Shown piece after piece: positions 33,501 through 42,396 of a stretch of DNA of 64,000 nt. The notes beneath the pieces were generated by a model. It worked only from the letters and a program-made list of their open reading frames with translations. It was not told the DNA's origin and ran no database searches. The stretch is from NCBI GenBank assembly GCA_034509425.1, contig JAVTVJ010000292.1, positions 372,001 to 436,000 on the forward strand, given 5' to 3'. The translations under genes were made by a program, and so were the position numbers. Source of the stretch: Eopsaltria australis (Eukaryota; Chordata; Aves; Passeriformes; Petroicidae). The first letter of the stretch is position 1. Each line of letters starts with the position of its first letter.

Positions 33501-36500
33501 CACACACGTGTGTGCCTGATGAGAACCCCCCAGCAGGGCCTGACTCTGGCCTCCTTTAGGCTGCCAAGGTGGGCTGCTAACTCTTTAACCTGCTGAAGCA
33601 TGGCCCCACCGGTGAGAGCACGGCTTAGGAAGTCGCATCCCCGCAAACCTCATCCCCCTCTGTCAGCTCCACACACACACAGCAGGGATTGATATTCATG
33701 GGCCCCGGCTCTTTCCCCAGCCAACCCGCGGGCCTATTGATTTTTATTTAGGCGAATAATTAAATATTTATTTTCACTTTGTTAAGCTCGGGAGGTCGGA
33801 GCCCACAGAAAGCACAACAGCACGCGGGTGGCTGGAAAATCGATGCCTCGGTTTGCGGCCGCTGGAAGTGGCTTCCTCGCCTTGGGGAGGTGTCACCAGC
33901 CCCCGCCCTGGCTCACCCCAATTCCCCAGTGTCACTTAAGGCTTCCATGCCTTGGGAAGGTGTCACCAGGCACTGCTCCAGCTCAACTTGACCACCTCAG
34001 TGTCACTTAATTCTCCCATCCTTCAGGGAGGTGTCATCAGCCCCTGCCCCAACTCTTCCCAACGCCCTGGTGTCACTTACCCCTGGCAGTGTCTTCTGCT
34101 CGTGCAGGGCACTCTGTGCCTTCAGTGCGGAATCGCGGGCGCAGTAGGTGAGGAAGGCACAGCCTGTGGAGATAGGGAGAAGGGGTCAGTGTCCGGCCTG
34201 GTATTGCCACAGAGCCCTGAGCACACAGGGTGGCACAGCTGATAGGGCACTGTGGTGTCTCAGCATCCTGGCATCCCGCACAGTTGTACCCAGCATCCTA
34301 GCACCCTGGTACTGTGGCATCCAGCACCCCAGCACCATGGCACTTGATACCCTGGCATCCAGAACCCTGTCCCTGTGGCATCCAGCATCCCAGCACTCTG
34401 GCACCCTGGCATGGTGGCATCCAGAACCCCAGCAACTTGGCATGGTGGCATTCAGCACCTCAGCACCATGGCATCCAGCATCCCAGCACCCTGACATCCT
34501 GGCACCCTGGCATTCAGCATTCTAGCACCCTGACAGTCTACAACCTGCGATCTGGCACCCTGGCATGGTGGCATCCATCACCTCAGCACCACGGAATCCA
34601 GCAATAAGCACCTTGATGATCTGGCACCCTGGCATGGTGGCATCCATCACCTCAGCACCACGGAATCCAGCAACAAGCACCCTGACGATCTGGCACTGTG
34701 GCATCCAGCAGCTCAGCATTGTGGCATCCACCATCCCGTCACACTGGCACCCTGGCCCCATGGTATCCAGCATCCAGTATCCTGGTACCCTGGTACTCCT
34801 CACCCAGATAGGCACACGCAGGGTCACAGCTCACCCCCCAGAACAGGGTAGGAGATGGAGCAGCGGGATGAAGAAAGGAGCCAGGGAGGAGCAGGCAGCA
34901 CACGGACAGCGGTGCTCTGGCCCCAGCCCTGGGGAAAGCCACAGCCCGAGTCCTCCAGGAAGCAGATCTCCAGGTGTCAAGGCCATGCACCCTGTCTTGC
35001 CACCACACTTCTCCCAGCCCTAAGCATCCTCCTTAGGATGAGATTCATGTGGCGAAGGCACTCTGGCTCCTTCAACATCATGGCGCTTTGGAAATCGGGA
35101 ATACGCCTGGGGTGAGGTTTTCCCACGCTGACTCACGCTGCCGAGCCACTTGCTCGCACAGAGCTGGCAGCAACGAGCGAGCCCTGGGGACAGGGTCCGG
35201 TCCTCTTCCCTCCATCTCTCCTGGAGCATTCCTGGTCCCTGTGCCACCACTCTACTGCTCCCTCCCTGAGGGCTCCCCCCCAATTTGCTGGGGTCACATC
35301 CAAAAGCATCTGAAAGTGATATTAAAACAGCAGCAAAACAGTTTCCCTTCAACAAAGTAAATATTTAATGAATAAAATTGACATTGATGCATTTTTAATA
35401 TTGGCACAATTAAATCCGCCAGCTGATTAAGTATTAATAACTCTTAATAAGTACAATCAGCGTGCCTGGGAGGAGAGGGAGCATGGCGGCAGGGCGGGGG
35501 ATGCTGCGGGATGGGGTTCCTTGCCCGTCTTGGGGTGCTGGGGACATCTGCCCTCGCAGAGAGCAAGGAGAGATCCCCCTGGATCAATCCTCTCCCGCTG
35601 CGGGTGGGAAGGGGAGATCAGCACAGCAGCTCGCCTCAGTCCCGGTGCCATTTCCAGTGTTTACCATCTGTAATCATGTTGGCTTCCTGCTCTCCGCTCT
35701 TCTTTCTCTCTTTTTTTTCCCTGTTTTTCCTGCAGGCGACAATGTAGACGGTGCCCGGGCATTCTGGAGAAGTTGGGAGGGCTGGCGCAGGAGCGGTTCT
35801 GCTCTGGAGGCTCGCCGGCAGGGAGGATGCCGTTCAAATTAGAGGAGCGTCCGCAATTAAATCACGCGGCTGGGCCGCAGACGTTGAAGCCCGCACCGGA
35901 GGAAGTGCCGAGGGGGCCTGGAAGGGTGCAAAGCCCATTGATCCAGGCACACAAACACCTTCAGAGACACCTGGAGAAATGTTGGAGGCCACAGTACCAA
36001 GAATGACAGAGTCCAGGCGGCTGCCCCATAGCTGAAAGGCATCAACAAGGCAGCATCCACGAATGCCAAGTTTTGGCTTCCCAGGAAAGTCCCAGTGAAG
36101 CAGGTGCTGGCCGTGGCACGGGGGTTCGGTGACAGCTTGTGGCTCCTGTCTGGGTGACACCTGGGGTACCTTGATCCTGCTCCGGTGCTGCACGCCCCAG
36201 CTCTTGGGTGGGGGTTCCGTGGACACCTCAGTGGTGCCTGTGTGACCCCCTGGGTGCGTCACTGCTCCGAGTGCCCATGCTCTGCATGCTGTGTCACAGT
36301 GCCACAGCACCTGGGACACAGTGCAGACATGGTGTGTCCCCATCCACAGTGGGTGCCTGTATCCAAGGAGTGCTCCAACTCCAGGGGTGCACAGAACTCA
36401 TGTGGGTGCACTGATGCCAGACAGGTGCCCCAAGCCAGGTAGCTGTCCTAAAATCCATTGGAGTGCTCCCTGCACTGGGGTGCTGTGATCCCAGGGGTGC

Positions 36501-38416
36501 TCCCAAGCCAGACAGCAGCACGCTGGCCCTCAGTTGGTGCTCCTTTCTTCCTCAGGGGTACCCCAGTCTTAGGAGGGGCCATATATCCAAATGCTCCGTA
36601 CTCGTGTGTTCCTGCCTCAGGGTGCTCTATCTCAAGGTTGCCTCTCACTTAGGGGTACCTTCACCCCAGGGGCTTCACCTCCCTGGGGTGCCCCATACCT
36701 ATGGGTAGCCTCCACATCAAAGGCATCTCCACCTCAGGTGTAACCCAACTGAGGGGTGCCCCATATTTGGGTGCCCCACCTCAGGATGTACCACCTTAGG
36801 GGTCCCTCCATTTCAGGGGTATATCACCTCACAGGTACCCCCATCTCAGAGGTGCCCTATACCAGTGTGTCCAAACTCAGGCACACTTCCAGATCATGAT
36901 GCCCCCTCTCAAAGCATCCCATCTATACCTCGGGGTGCTCCACCTCAGGTTATCCCACCTCATGGGTGCGTCCACCTCAGGGATGTCCCACCTTAGAGGT
37001 ACCTCTATCTTGGGATGCTCCATCTCAGGGCATCCCACCTCACTAGTGCCCCACACTTAGGTACCAAACCTCAGGTTGTCCCATCTGATGGGGATCCTCA
37101 TTTCAGGAGTGTCTTCACCTCAGGGATATCCTGCCTCAGACTGTCCCATATCAGGGGTTCCACACACTTGGGTGCCTTTGCCTCAGGGTGTCCCACTTTG
37201 CCTCGGGCTGTCCCATATCAGGGGTGCCACACACTTGGGTGTCTTCACCCCAGGGGTCCCCCTATATACGAGGGTGCTCCATCTCAGTTTATCCTACTAC
37301 AGGGGTACCACAACTGAAGGGTCGCCACCCTCAGGGCATCCCACCTGAGGGGTATCCCTTTTGTCAGGATGCTTCATCTCAGGCTGTCCCGCCTGAGGGG
37401 TACCTCACCTCAGAGATGTACCTCACTGAGAGCCCCCCCCACCTCAGGGCATCCCACCAGAGCAGCACCTCACTGAGGGGTCCCCCCCACCTCAGGGCAT
37501 CCCACCAGAGCAGCACCTCACTGAGGGGTCCCCCCCACCTCAGGGCATCCCACCAGAGCAGCACCTCACTGAGGGGTGCCCCCCACCTCAGGGCATCCCA
37601 CCAGAGCAGCACCTCACTGAGGGGTCCCCCCCACCTCAGGGCATCCCACCAGAGCAGCACCTCACTGAGGGGTGCCCCCCACCTCAGGGTGTCCCATCAG
37701 AGCAGCACCTCACTGAGGGGTGCCCCCCACCTCAGGGTGTCCCATCAGAGCAGCACCTCACTGAGGGGTGCCCCCCACCTCAGGGTGTCCCATCAGAGCA
37801 GCACCTCACTGAGGGGTGCCCCCCACCTCAGGGCATCCCACCAGAGAGGTGCCTCACTGAGGCATCTCCCCCACCTCAGGGCTGTCCCACCAGAGTGGTA
37901 ACTCACTGCGGGGTCCCCCCCACCTCAGGGCATCCCACCGGAGTGGTACCTCACTGAGGGGTCCTCCCCACCTCAGGCTGTCTCACCAGAGCTGTACCTC
38001 ACTGAGGGATCCCCCCCCACCTCAGGGCATCCCACCAGAGCAGTACCTCACTGATGGTACTGAAGGTTCCCCCACCCCAGATGTCCCACCCCACTTCAGG
38101 ACAGCCCCACACCTGGGTGTCCCATGTCAGGGCGTCCCACCCGGGGGATCCCCCGGCCCGCCGCCCCCGCACCTTTGTGCATGCCGGTGAAGCGATCCTT
38201 GAGCACGGTGAGCTCGTAGATGCGGCCGAACTCCTCGAAGAGCGGCTTGAGGTCGCTCTCCTCCAGGTTGCGCGGAATCTGCCCCACGAACAGCTTGATG
38301 GCGTCGTGGTCCTTCATGGCGATGGCGCCGGGCGGGCGGCTCAGCCCGTTCACCCGGCCGCTGTTCGCGGTGCTGAACGCCGCCCCCGCCGCCTCGCCCG
38401 CCGCCGCCGCCGCCAT
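21599..38416 (-). CDS. CELF6: CUGBP Elav-like RNA-binding protein CELF6, complete, 12 coding exons
   Basis: CELF6 is a three-RRM protein, mainly neural, that binds UG-rich RNA and controls alternative splicing and 3'UTR fate. Minus-strand exons: 38416-38173, 34163-34081, 27338-27290, 25848-25720, 25635-25556, 25093-24950, 24606-24462, 24380-24231, 23965-23903, 23120-23040, 22934-22791, 21726-21599. Phases join to 479 aa (human about 481). RRM1 has KLFVGQIP and KGCAFLTY, RRM2 KLFVGMLG and KGCAFVKY, RRM3 NLFIYHLP and KCFGFVSF. Between RRM2 and RRM3 lies the divergent Ala/Gln/Met-rich linker ([29 protein letters not shown]). The C-terminus [16 protein letters not shown] is the CELF signature. 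The first residues [20 protein letters not shown] and the PKM-HEXA setting favour CELF6 over CELF3, 4 and 5. The start ATG sits in a CpG island with good Kozak context. Confidence 0.94.
21985..22790. repeat. Degenerate minisatellites in the last CELF6 intron
   Basis: Two types follow one another: GACACTGGGGTGACAGGGTCTG-like units at about 21960-22260, and GAGCTGGGGA..GGGAGAGC..GGACCCCTGAG units at about 22270-22770. Both are imperfect, with units of 25-45 bp. Confidence 0.7.
25849..27289 (-). other. CELF6: CELF6 intron 3 with a central AT-rich, probably conserved element
   Basis: Most of this intron is GC-rich unique sequence. From about 26225 to 26620 it changes to AT-rich, non-repetitive DNA with TAAT/ATTA cores, AATAAATAAATAATGG and an embedded GCGGCCGCGC. 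This contrast with the surrounding intron is typical of conserved noncoding elements, but conservation was not tested. Confidence 0.4.
27876..28206. promoter_or_regulatory. Cluster of four RFX-type X-box motifs
   Basis: Four imperfect inverted repeats of the form GTNRCC-NN-RGYAAC occur at 27876-27889 (GTTTCCATGGCAAC), 27941-27954 (GTCGCCACGGCAAC, full match), 28173-28186 (GTTTCCACAGCAAC) and 28193-28206 (GTCTCCAGGGAAAC, weakest). RFX proteins bind such sites and drive neural and ciliary genes. Their clustering in an intron of a neural gene suggests an enhancer; this is inference. Confidence 0.45.
28500..28725. promoter_or_regulatory. AT-rich non-repetitive island in CELF6 intron 2, candidate conserved element
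   Basis: About 225 bp of unique sequence (around GGAATAAATTTCCCATGCCC, CTTAATGTAATAAACCC and GATGTTTATAAATGTCAGG) stands out in a GC-rich repeat-filled intron. It has no coding potential. The composition fits a conserved enhancer; alignment is needed to prove it. Confidence 0.35.
28985..29495. repeat. CACCCATCCATCCCCA minisatellite in CELF6 intron 2
   Basis: Tandem units of about 20-40 bp built on CCCATCCATCCCCACAGCACC and CCATATCCCCAACACCC, ending in a short (CATC)n run. The array is imperfect but obviously tandem. Confidence 0.85.
30930..32010. repeat. Minisatellite of roughly 50-60 bp units (GGGTGCAGATACACCCT) in CELF6 intron 2
   Basis: About eighteen diverged copies share CCCTGGGTGCAGATACACCC followed by CTCACCAACACCCCTCCATC. 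A (CA)n run of about 14 units sits at 31153-31180. The repeat keeps long frames open, which do not encode a recognisable protein. Confidence 0.85.
32040..32620 (-). promoter_or_regulatory. CELF6: Internal CpG island in CELF6, candidate alternative promoter
   Basis: A sharply delimited CpG-rich block with GGGCCGGGCC repeats (32095-32120), (GGCTC)n-like repeats (32275-32415) and GGGGCGGGGC boxes. It encloses a minus-strand ATG exon with a good donor at 32151/32150. Internal islands with exon-like sequence commonly mark alternative promoters; expression is not shown here. Confidence 0.45.
32151..32234 (-). CDS. CELF6: Possible alternative first coding exon of CELF6 (28 codons)
   Basis: On the minus strand an ATG at 32234-32232 (G at -3) opens 28 codons starting [10 protein letters not shown] and ending GSKILCIE, followed directly by GAG|GTAGGG, a good donor. 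The exon ends in phase 0. Exon 3 of CELF6 (27338-27290) begins in phase 0 with ATG AAC CGC, so the two would join in frame; exon 2 would not, since it starts in phase 2 of a codon. The result would be an isoform lacking RRM1 and keeping RRM2, linker and RRM3. This is a prediction from frame, donor and CpG context only. Confidence 0.4.
32630..33475. repeat. GT-rich degenerate repeat (GTGAGCACAGGTACAGG) in CELF6 intron 2
   Basis: Units of 18-40 bp share GTGTGAGTACAGGTACAGGG and later GTGAGCACACACAGGTGTGAG. The tract grades into (CA)n-like sequence near 33360-33470. On the transcribed strand it is CA-rich rather than UG-rich. Confidence 0.8.
34250..34800. repeat. Minisatellite (GCATCCAGCACCCCAGCACC) in CELF6 intron 1
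   Basis: Imperfect units of roughly 22-45 bp share CCCTGGCATGGTGGCATCCA and CCAGCACCNTGGCA. Two adjacent copies of about 60 bp (34560-34620 and 34623-34683) are nearly identical, indicating recent duplication. Confidence 0.85.
35290..35465. promoter_or_regulatory. AT-rich homeodomain-site island in CELF6 intron 1, candidate enhancer
   Basis: About 175 bp of unique AT-rich DNA with at least six TAAT/ATTA cores between 35358 and 35455 (for example AATATTTAATGAATAAAATT, GATTAAGTATTAATAACTC). It contrasts with the GC-rich surroundings. Homeodomain and POU factors bind such cores; an enhancer role is inferred. Confidence 0.4.
36380..37430. repeat. Degenerate CCTCAGGGGTGCCCCA repeat in CELF6 intron 1
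   Basis: About 1 kb of units around CACCTCAGGGGTACCCCA, 20-50 bp long and strongly diverged. It is the degenerate flank of the homogeneous 48-bp array that follows. Confidence 0.75.
37430..38060. repeat. 48-bp VNTR in CELF6 intron 1, about eight near-identical copies plus diverged flanks
   Basis: The 48-bp unit (key segments CAGCACCTCACTGAGGGG and CACCTCAGGGCATCCCACC) repeats with exact 48-base spacing from about 37462 to 37845, with one or two substitutions per copy. More diverged copies reach 38060, about 110 bp from exon 1. As 48 is a multiple of three, one frame stays open on each strand with a 16-residue period. Confidence 0.92.
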
Positions 38417-38720
38417 GGCCCGTTCCGCGCCCCGCCCCGCCCGACCGGCACCGCTCGGCACCGCTCGGCACCGCTCGGCTCGCCTCGGCACCGCCCCGCT
38501 CGGCACCTCTCGGCTCGGCTCGGCTCGGCCCGCGCCCGCCAGCGGGCCCGTGACGTCAGCCGGACGGCCCCGCCCAGGAGCGCTGTATTAGCATAATGAG
38601 GGGGCGGTGGCCAATCAGAACAGGGGGGCGGAAGGAGGGGCGGGTCGCGGCCCGGCTCCGCCCATTGCTGCGCCCTGCCGGGCTGAGCGCGACCCCCCCC
38701 GCCCCGGCCCCCTCCGCGTC
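38417..38720 (-). promoter_or_regulatory. CELF6: CELF6 main CpG-island promoter with CRE and CCAAT box
   Basis: Directly upstream of the CELF6 ATG is GC-rich DNA with a CGGCACCGCT tandem repeat (38452-38510), a perfect TGACGTCA at 38551-38558, an ATTAGCATAATG octamer-like site at 38587-38598, and GGCCAATCAG (NF-Y type) around 38608-38617. Spacing suggests transcription starts between about 38430 and 38550. Confidence 0.6.
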
Positions 38721-38759
38721 CATCGCCCCCCGTGTCTCCCCATTCGGCCCCCGTCACCC

Positions 38760-39300
38760 CCAGCACACCCGCCACCCTCCATCAGACCCCTTGTGTCATT
38801 ACAGTCACACCCCCCCCCCCCCCACCAGAATCATTATCACCTCCCGGCATCTCCATCACCTCTATCATCCCCATTATCCCTATCACCACCGTCACCCCCA
38901 TCACGACCATCATCCTCCTCACCCTCCATTACCTCCCATCGTCCCTATTACCTCCATCATCCTCCCCCATCATCTCCATCATGCCCATCACCTCCCATCA
39001 CCCCCCATCATCCACCATAACCCCCGTCCTCTCCATCACTCCCGGACTCCCTCCCCATGTTTCCCATCACATCCTATGACCCCCATCACCCCCTGTTGTG
39101 CTCCCCCTCTCCTCATCCCCCTCATCCTCCCCTCATCCCCCCCACGTACCCCTTTTCCTCTCATCCCCCCATCACCCCGATCACCTCCCGTCCCTCCCTT
39201 TCCCCCATCTCCCCATCACCCCCCACCACCTCCACCCCACCTCCACTCCCTCACCCCTCTCCATCCCCCTTTTACCCCCATCATCTCCCCAGTCCTAGTC
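38760..39300. repeat. CCATCACC-type pyrimidine-rich repeat upstream of CELF6
   Basis: Half a kilobase of degenerate CCCCATCACC, CATCATCC and TCCCCCATCA units, with a C-run at 38811-38824. It starts immediately beyond the CELF6 promoter. No coding signal. Confidence 0.8.
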
Positions 39301-39655
39301 AGGGCTGGCCAAGGGCCTGAGCAGCCTCCCACCTTCCCCCCCTGCAGCCCTTTAATAGCCTCCAGACTTAACCCCTCTCTATTCCCCACCTCAGAGCAGG
39401 GTTTAAATGCACAGAAGAGGCTCAAAAAGGGTCAATTTGGACACTTGGTTGAATTTTTCACCTCCATGGACCCCATGCTGCCCCTCTTGCACCCCTGGAG
39501 CTGCCCTAGAAGGGGGACGAGGGGAGCACCTCCCTCCTGCATCCCGTGTCACCCCGAAAGATCTGTAATTAAACCGAGCAGCTTTAATACCTGGTGTTGT
39601 CGTTAATTAATTAATTAGTCCCAAAGCAGCAGCCAGGTGGGGGGAGGCCTGGCTT
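39301..39655. other. Unique intergenic sequence with a TAAT cluster
   Basis: The left part is unremarkable unique DNA. At 39565-39620 is an AT-rich stretch with TCTGTAATTAAACC and TTAATTAATTAATTAG, a cluster of homeodomain cores. It could be a small conserved element upstream of CELF6. Not tested. Confidence 0.35.
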
Positions 39656-39659
39656 CCCT

Positions 39660-40626
39660 GACGCACTGCCTCGTGTGTGCACGGGTGTATGAGCGTGGGA
39701 AGGGATGTGAGTGTGTGAAACTGTGTGCGTGTGTGCATGAGCATGTGTGCAAGCATGTGCAAGTCTACACAAACATGTCCATGTGTGTTTAAGTGTGTGC
39801 AAGCACATACAGGTGCTGCAAGAGTACACACGTGCATGTAAGTACATGCAAGGGCATGCACAGCACATGTGGCTTCAGGCCTGCGTGTGAGTCTGGGCAA
39901 AGATGTGTGGGAGCATTTGCACGTGTGTGCAAGTGTGTACAGGAATGCATGGGCTTGCAAGGCCCCATAGGCACGTGTGTGCAATGACCTACACGCACAT
40001 GTATGCAAAGGACTCCCTAGCACATGAGTGCAAGTGTGTGTGTGTACACGTGAGTGCAAGTATGTGCATGAAGGAAAGGACACACGCACATGTGTGCAAG
40101 TGTGCAAGGATCCATATGGACACAGGTGCAGGCATGTTCACAAGTGTATGTACACAAGGACCTATATCCACGCATGTGCTAGTTTGCGCATGAGTGCATG
40201 TGTGCAAGGACCTACATGCATGTGTGAGCAAGTGCACTTGTGCATGTGTGCAAGAATGGACACAAATGCACGTGTTCAATGACCCTCCCACGTGTGTGCA
40301 TGAGTGGATGTGAGGACCCATAACTGCCGTGTGTGCAAGCACGTGCATGTGTTCACAAGCACACACACACACAATGCACACAATGCACACATTTGCAAGC
40401 ACACACATAATGCACACACAAGTATTTATATGCACATTGCACACGCATTTACAAGCACACACCTGATGCACACACATAATACACACACAAATATTTATAT
40501 GCACATTGCACACGCATTTACAAGCACAAACCCAATGCACACACATAATACACACACAAGTATTTACACACACAGGCACATTGCACACGTTTACAAGCAC
40601 ACAGCCAGTGCACACACGTGTTTACA

Positions 40627-40663
<37 letters not shown>

Positions 40664-40665
40664 TG
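39660..40665. repeat. TGTGCAAG/CACACA-rich repeat ending in a (CA)n microsatellite
   Basis: The left half is GTGTGTGCAAGNACATGCA-like. From 40330 it becomes GCACACACATAATGCACACA and ACAAGTATTTATATGCACATTGCACACGCATTTACAAGC units of about 60-70 bp. It ends in an uninterrupted (CA)n of about 17 units at 40627-40661. Confidence 0.88.
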
Positions 40666-41440
40666 CACACAGGTGCCCGCCACTGCAAGCGTGTCCCAAT
40701 AAACTCCCCTGGCTGGTGCCAGTGCCCACGGGTGGGTTTGAGACGTGTGGAGCACAATCCTGCTGGAATCCGGGGGCTTGGTGGCTGCTCCTCGCCGCCG
40801 CTTGGGTTTATTTTTAAACCCGTTGGCCCCGAGTGATTCACACGCTGCCTGTTCCCTGTTCCCTGCTCCCCGGCAAGTTTTACACGACCAAAATAGATGT
40901 TCTGGAAGGAACGGGCCACCCAGCAAAACCGCGGCAGAGAAAGCGGGATGCTCCCGGGATCCCGGTCCTTCCAAGGGTGGAAACGTCACTGAGCCACCTC
41001 CGTGATGGTGGTTTTGGGAAGATGATGGTGCAGACACCCTGGAAAATGGGATCATGGGTGATGTTTAACCCAGATCACAATACTAGGCTCCAGTGGAAGG
41101 TGCTATGTTGCGGGGTCCTCCATGGGCATCCCAAGTCCAGGGAGTTCTCACATCTGGCTGTGGGGGAAAGAGAGCCCAGCAAGGCAGAAGGGCAGGTGGA
41201 ATGCAGGAGCTGGGATAGGGTGGTGAAGAGCCTCTCTTGCAGAGCATCATCTGTGGGAACAGAGCATCATTCTTGGGAACAGAGCACCCTTCCCACGCCC
41301 AGGGTCCCTGCCTTGCTGGCAGCAGCTCCCCGCAGTGACAAAAGCACCCGGCCAAGGCACCACTTTACAGCACATTGAGGAAAAAAAAAGGAAAAAACCC
41401 CAACTTTTAAAAATAGGAAGCAATAATAACTGTTAATTCA
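40666..41440. other. Intergenic sequence between CELF6 and HEXA
   Basis: Unique sequence with no recognisable exon, promoter or mobile element. An AT-rich tract at 41380-41480 ends it and may belong to the HEXA 3' end. Confidence 0.5.
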
Positions 41441-42396
41441 CTATTTTTAATTTGAAGTTCAATCATAAAAGGTTTCCAGCCGTAACATCACATCTCACTC
41501 ACTTAAGACCAAGACACACATACAACAGTCCCATTCAACCAGTATTTCTCCCTGAGAGATTCCCTGCTTTCAGCTGAATGCCGTTTCCAGCACGGCAACC
41601 CCAACCACAGAAGGACAACAATCACACCTGTCCCAGTTCCGTGGGACAGCATCACCACTGGTTTCTTCTCCAAAGAAAACACCATCGAAACCAACCCCTC
41701 AGGATGGAGACCTGGAGCTGAGCTCCTCACGCTGAGAATAACAGAGCAGGAGGAGGATGGGTCACTTGGCCAAATCCCAGGCAGAAGTGACAGCCTGAAG
41801 AGCCAAGCAGAGATTTCGTAATATCCATGCACCACTCAGCAGATTTGCAAGGGCTCCTCAGAGAGGCTCCAGGGTGTCATCTGCTGAGGAGAAACCAGAG
41901 GAGGTGGCAGCAGCCAGGGTTTAGGGCAGCAGGGGTGGTAGCTTGCAGGCCTGGCCATCAGCGGAGAGATGAGGGACAAGGACAGGACCCCACAGCACAA
42001 CGTGACTGCAGAAGCAAACCCTGGGACGGCAGCAGAGGCTAAGCAGTTTATCCAGCTGAGCAGGCACCCTGCAAGCTCCAGAGCTGCCAGAATAATGCTT
42101 CTCCACCAGCATCTCTGGAGCAAGCCCTACCCATCTCCTGCTAACCCTTGCATGGTCTCCCAAGCCCCAGCGGAGCAGGAAAAGGCACCTTTTTCCTCTT
42201 TGGGGTCATTTATTTATAGATTTAAAGAAATAAAAATAGAAAAAGAGGCAAAGAGTGCATGCTGAGGCAAAAAAAAATGTTCATTGCAATGAATGTTCAG
42301 AGCAGAAAGGTGGGGTGGGAAGGGGTCCCTCTGCCCTTTTGAGGGGGGGACATTCCTCCTGCATGCACAGAGACTGAGGGCAGTGGGGCTCTCCCT
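41430..42396 (-). other. HEXA: HEXA 3' untranslated region (short and possible long form)
   Basis: Downstream of the HEXA stop, minus-strand AATAAA at complement 42209-42214 would give a 3'UTR of about 0.2 kb. A further ATTAAA at complement 41446-41451 in an AT-rich tract would give about 1 kb. Both are candidate ends. The open frames between them show no coding signature. Confidence 0.5.
42209..42214 (-). terminator. HEXA: Candidate proximal HEXA polyadenylation signal AATAAA
   Basis: The complement of TTTATT reads AATAAA, 183 bases beyond the HEXA stop codon. It is followed on the minus strand by T/C-rich sequence suitable as a downstream element. Confidence 0.55.

Larger units (their letters stand above)
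27339..34080 (-). other. CELF6: CELF6 intron 2 (6.7 kb), composite of regulatory-looking islands and minisatellites
   Basis: In order along the plus strand this intron holds an X-box cluster (27876-28206), an AT-rich island (28500-28725), a CATCCATCC minisatellite (28985-29490), further C-rich repeat (30070-30920), a GGGTGCAGATACACCCT minisatellite (30950-32010), a CpG island with a possible alternative exon (32040-32620), a GTGAGCACAGGTACAGG repeat (32630-33470) and another AT-rich island (33690-33790). Confidence 0.6.
34164..38172 (-). other. CELF6: CELF6 intron 1 (4 kb) with repeats and one AT-rich island
   Basis: The part nearest exon 2 carries a CCCTGGCATGGTGGCATCCAGC repeat, the middle is unique (34800-36300) and the 5' half is an expanded repeat ending in a 48-bp VNTR. 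I see no additional exon. Confidence 0.6.

Noticed and set aside
35690..35745. Plus-strand polypyrimidine tract with CCTGCAG acceptor, suggesting an antisense exon
   Set aside because: The following frame (ACAATGTAGACGG) stops at once and no matching donor or partner exon is visible. It lies inside a CELF6 intron.
37430..37860. Regular 48-bp repeat considered as a CRISPR array
   Set aside because: The copies are directly adjacent without unique spacers, no cas genes exist and the context is a vertebrate intron.
37188..37901. 237-codon plus-strand open frame with perfect 16-residue repeats
   Set aside because: It is explained by the 48-bp VNTR, whose length is a multiple of three, lying in CELF6 intron 1. 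There is no promoter, splice structure or non-repeat domain, and similar frames stay open on the minus strand.
41503..41835. 110-codon minus-strand frame downstream of HEXA
   Set aside because: It has no recognisable domain and lies where a long HEXA 3'UTR would run, ahead of the ATTAAA at complement 41446-41451.
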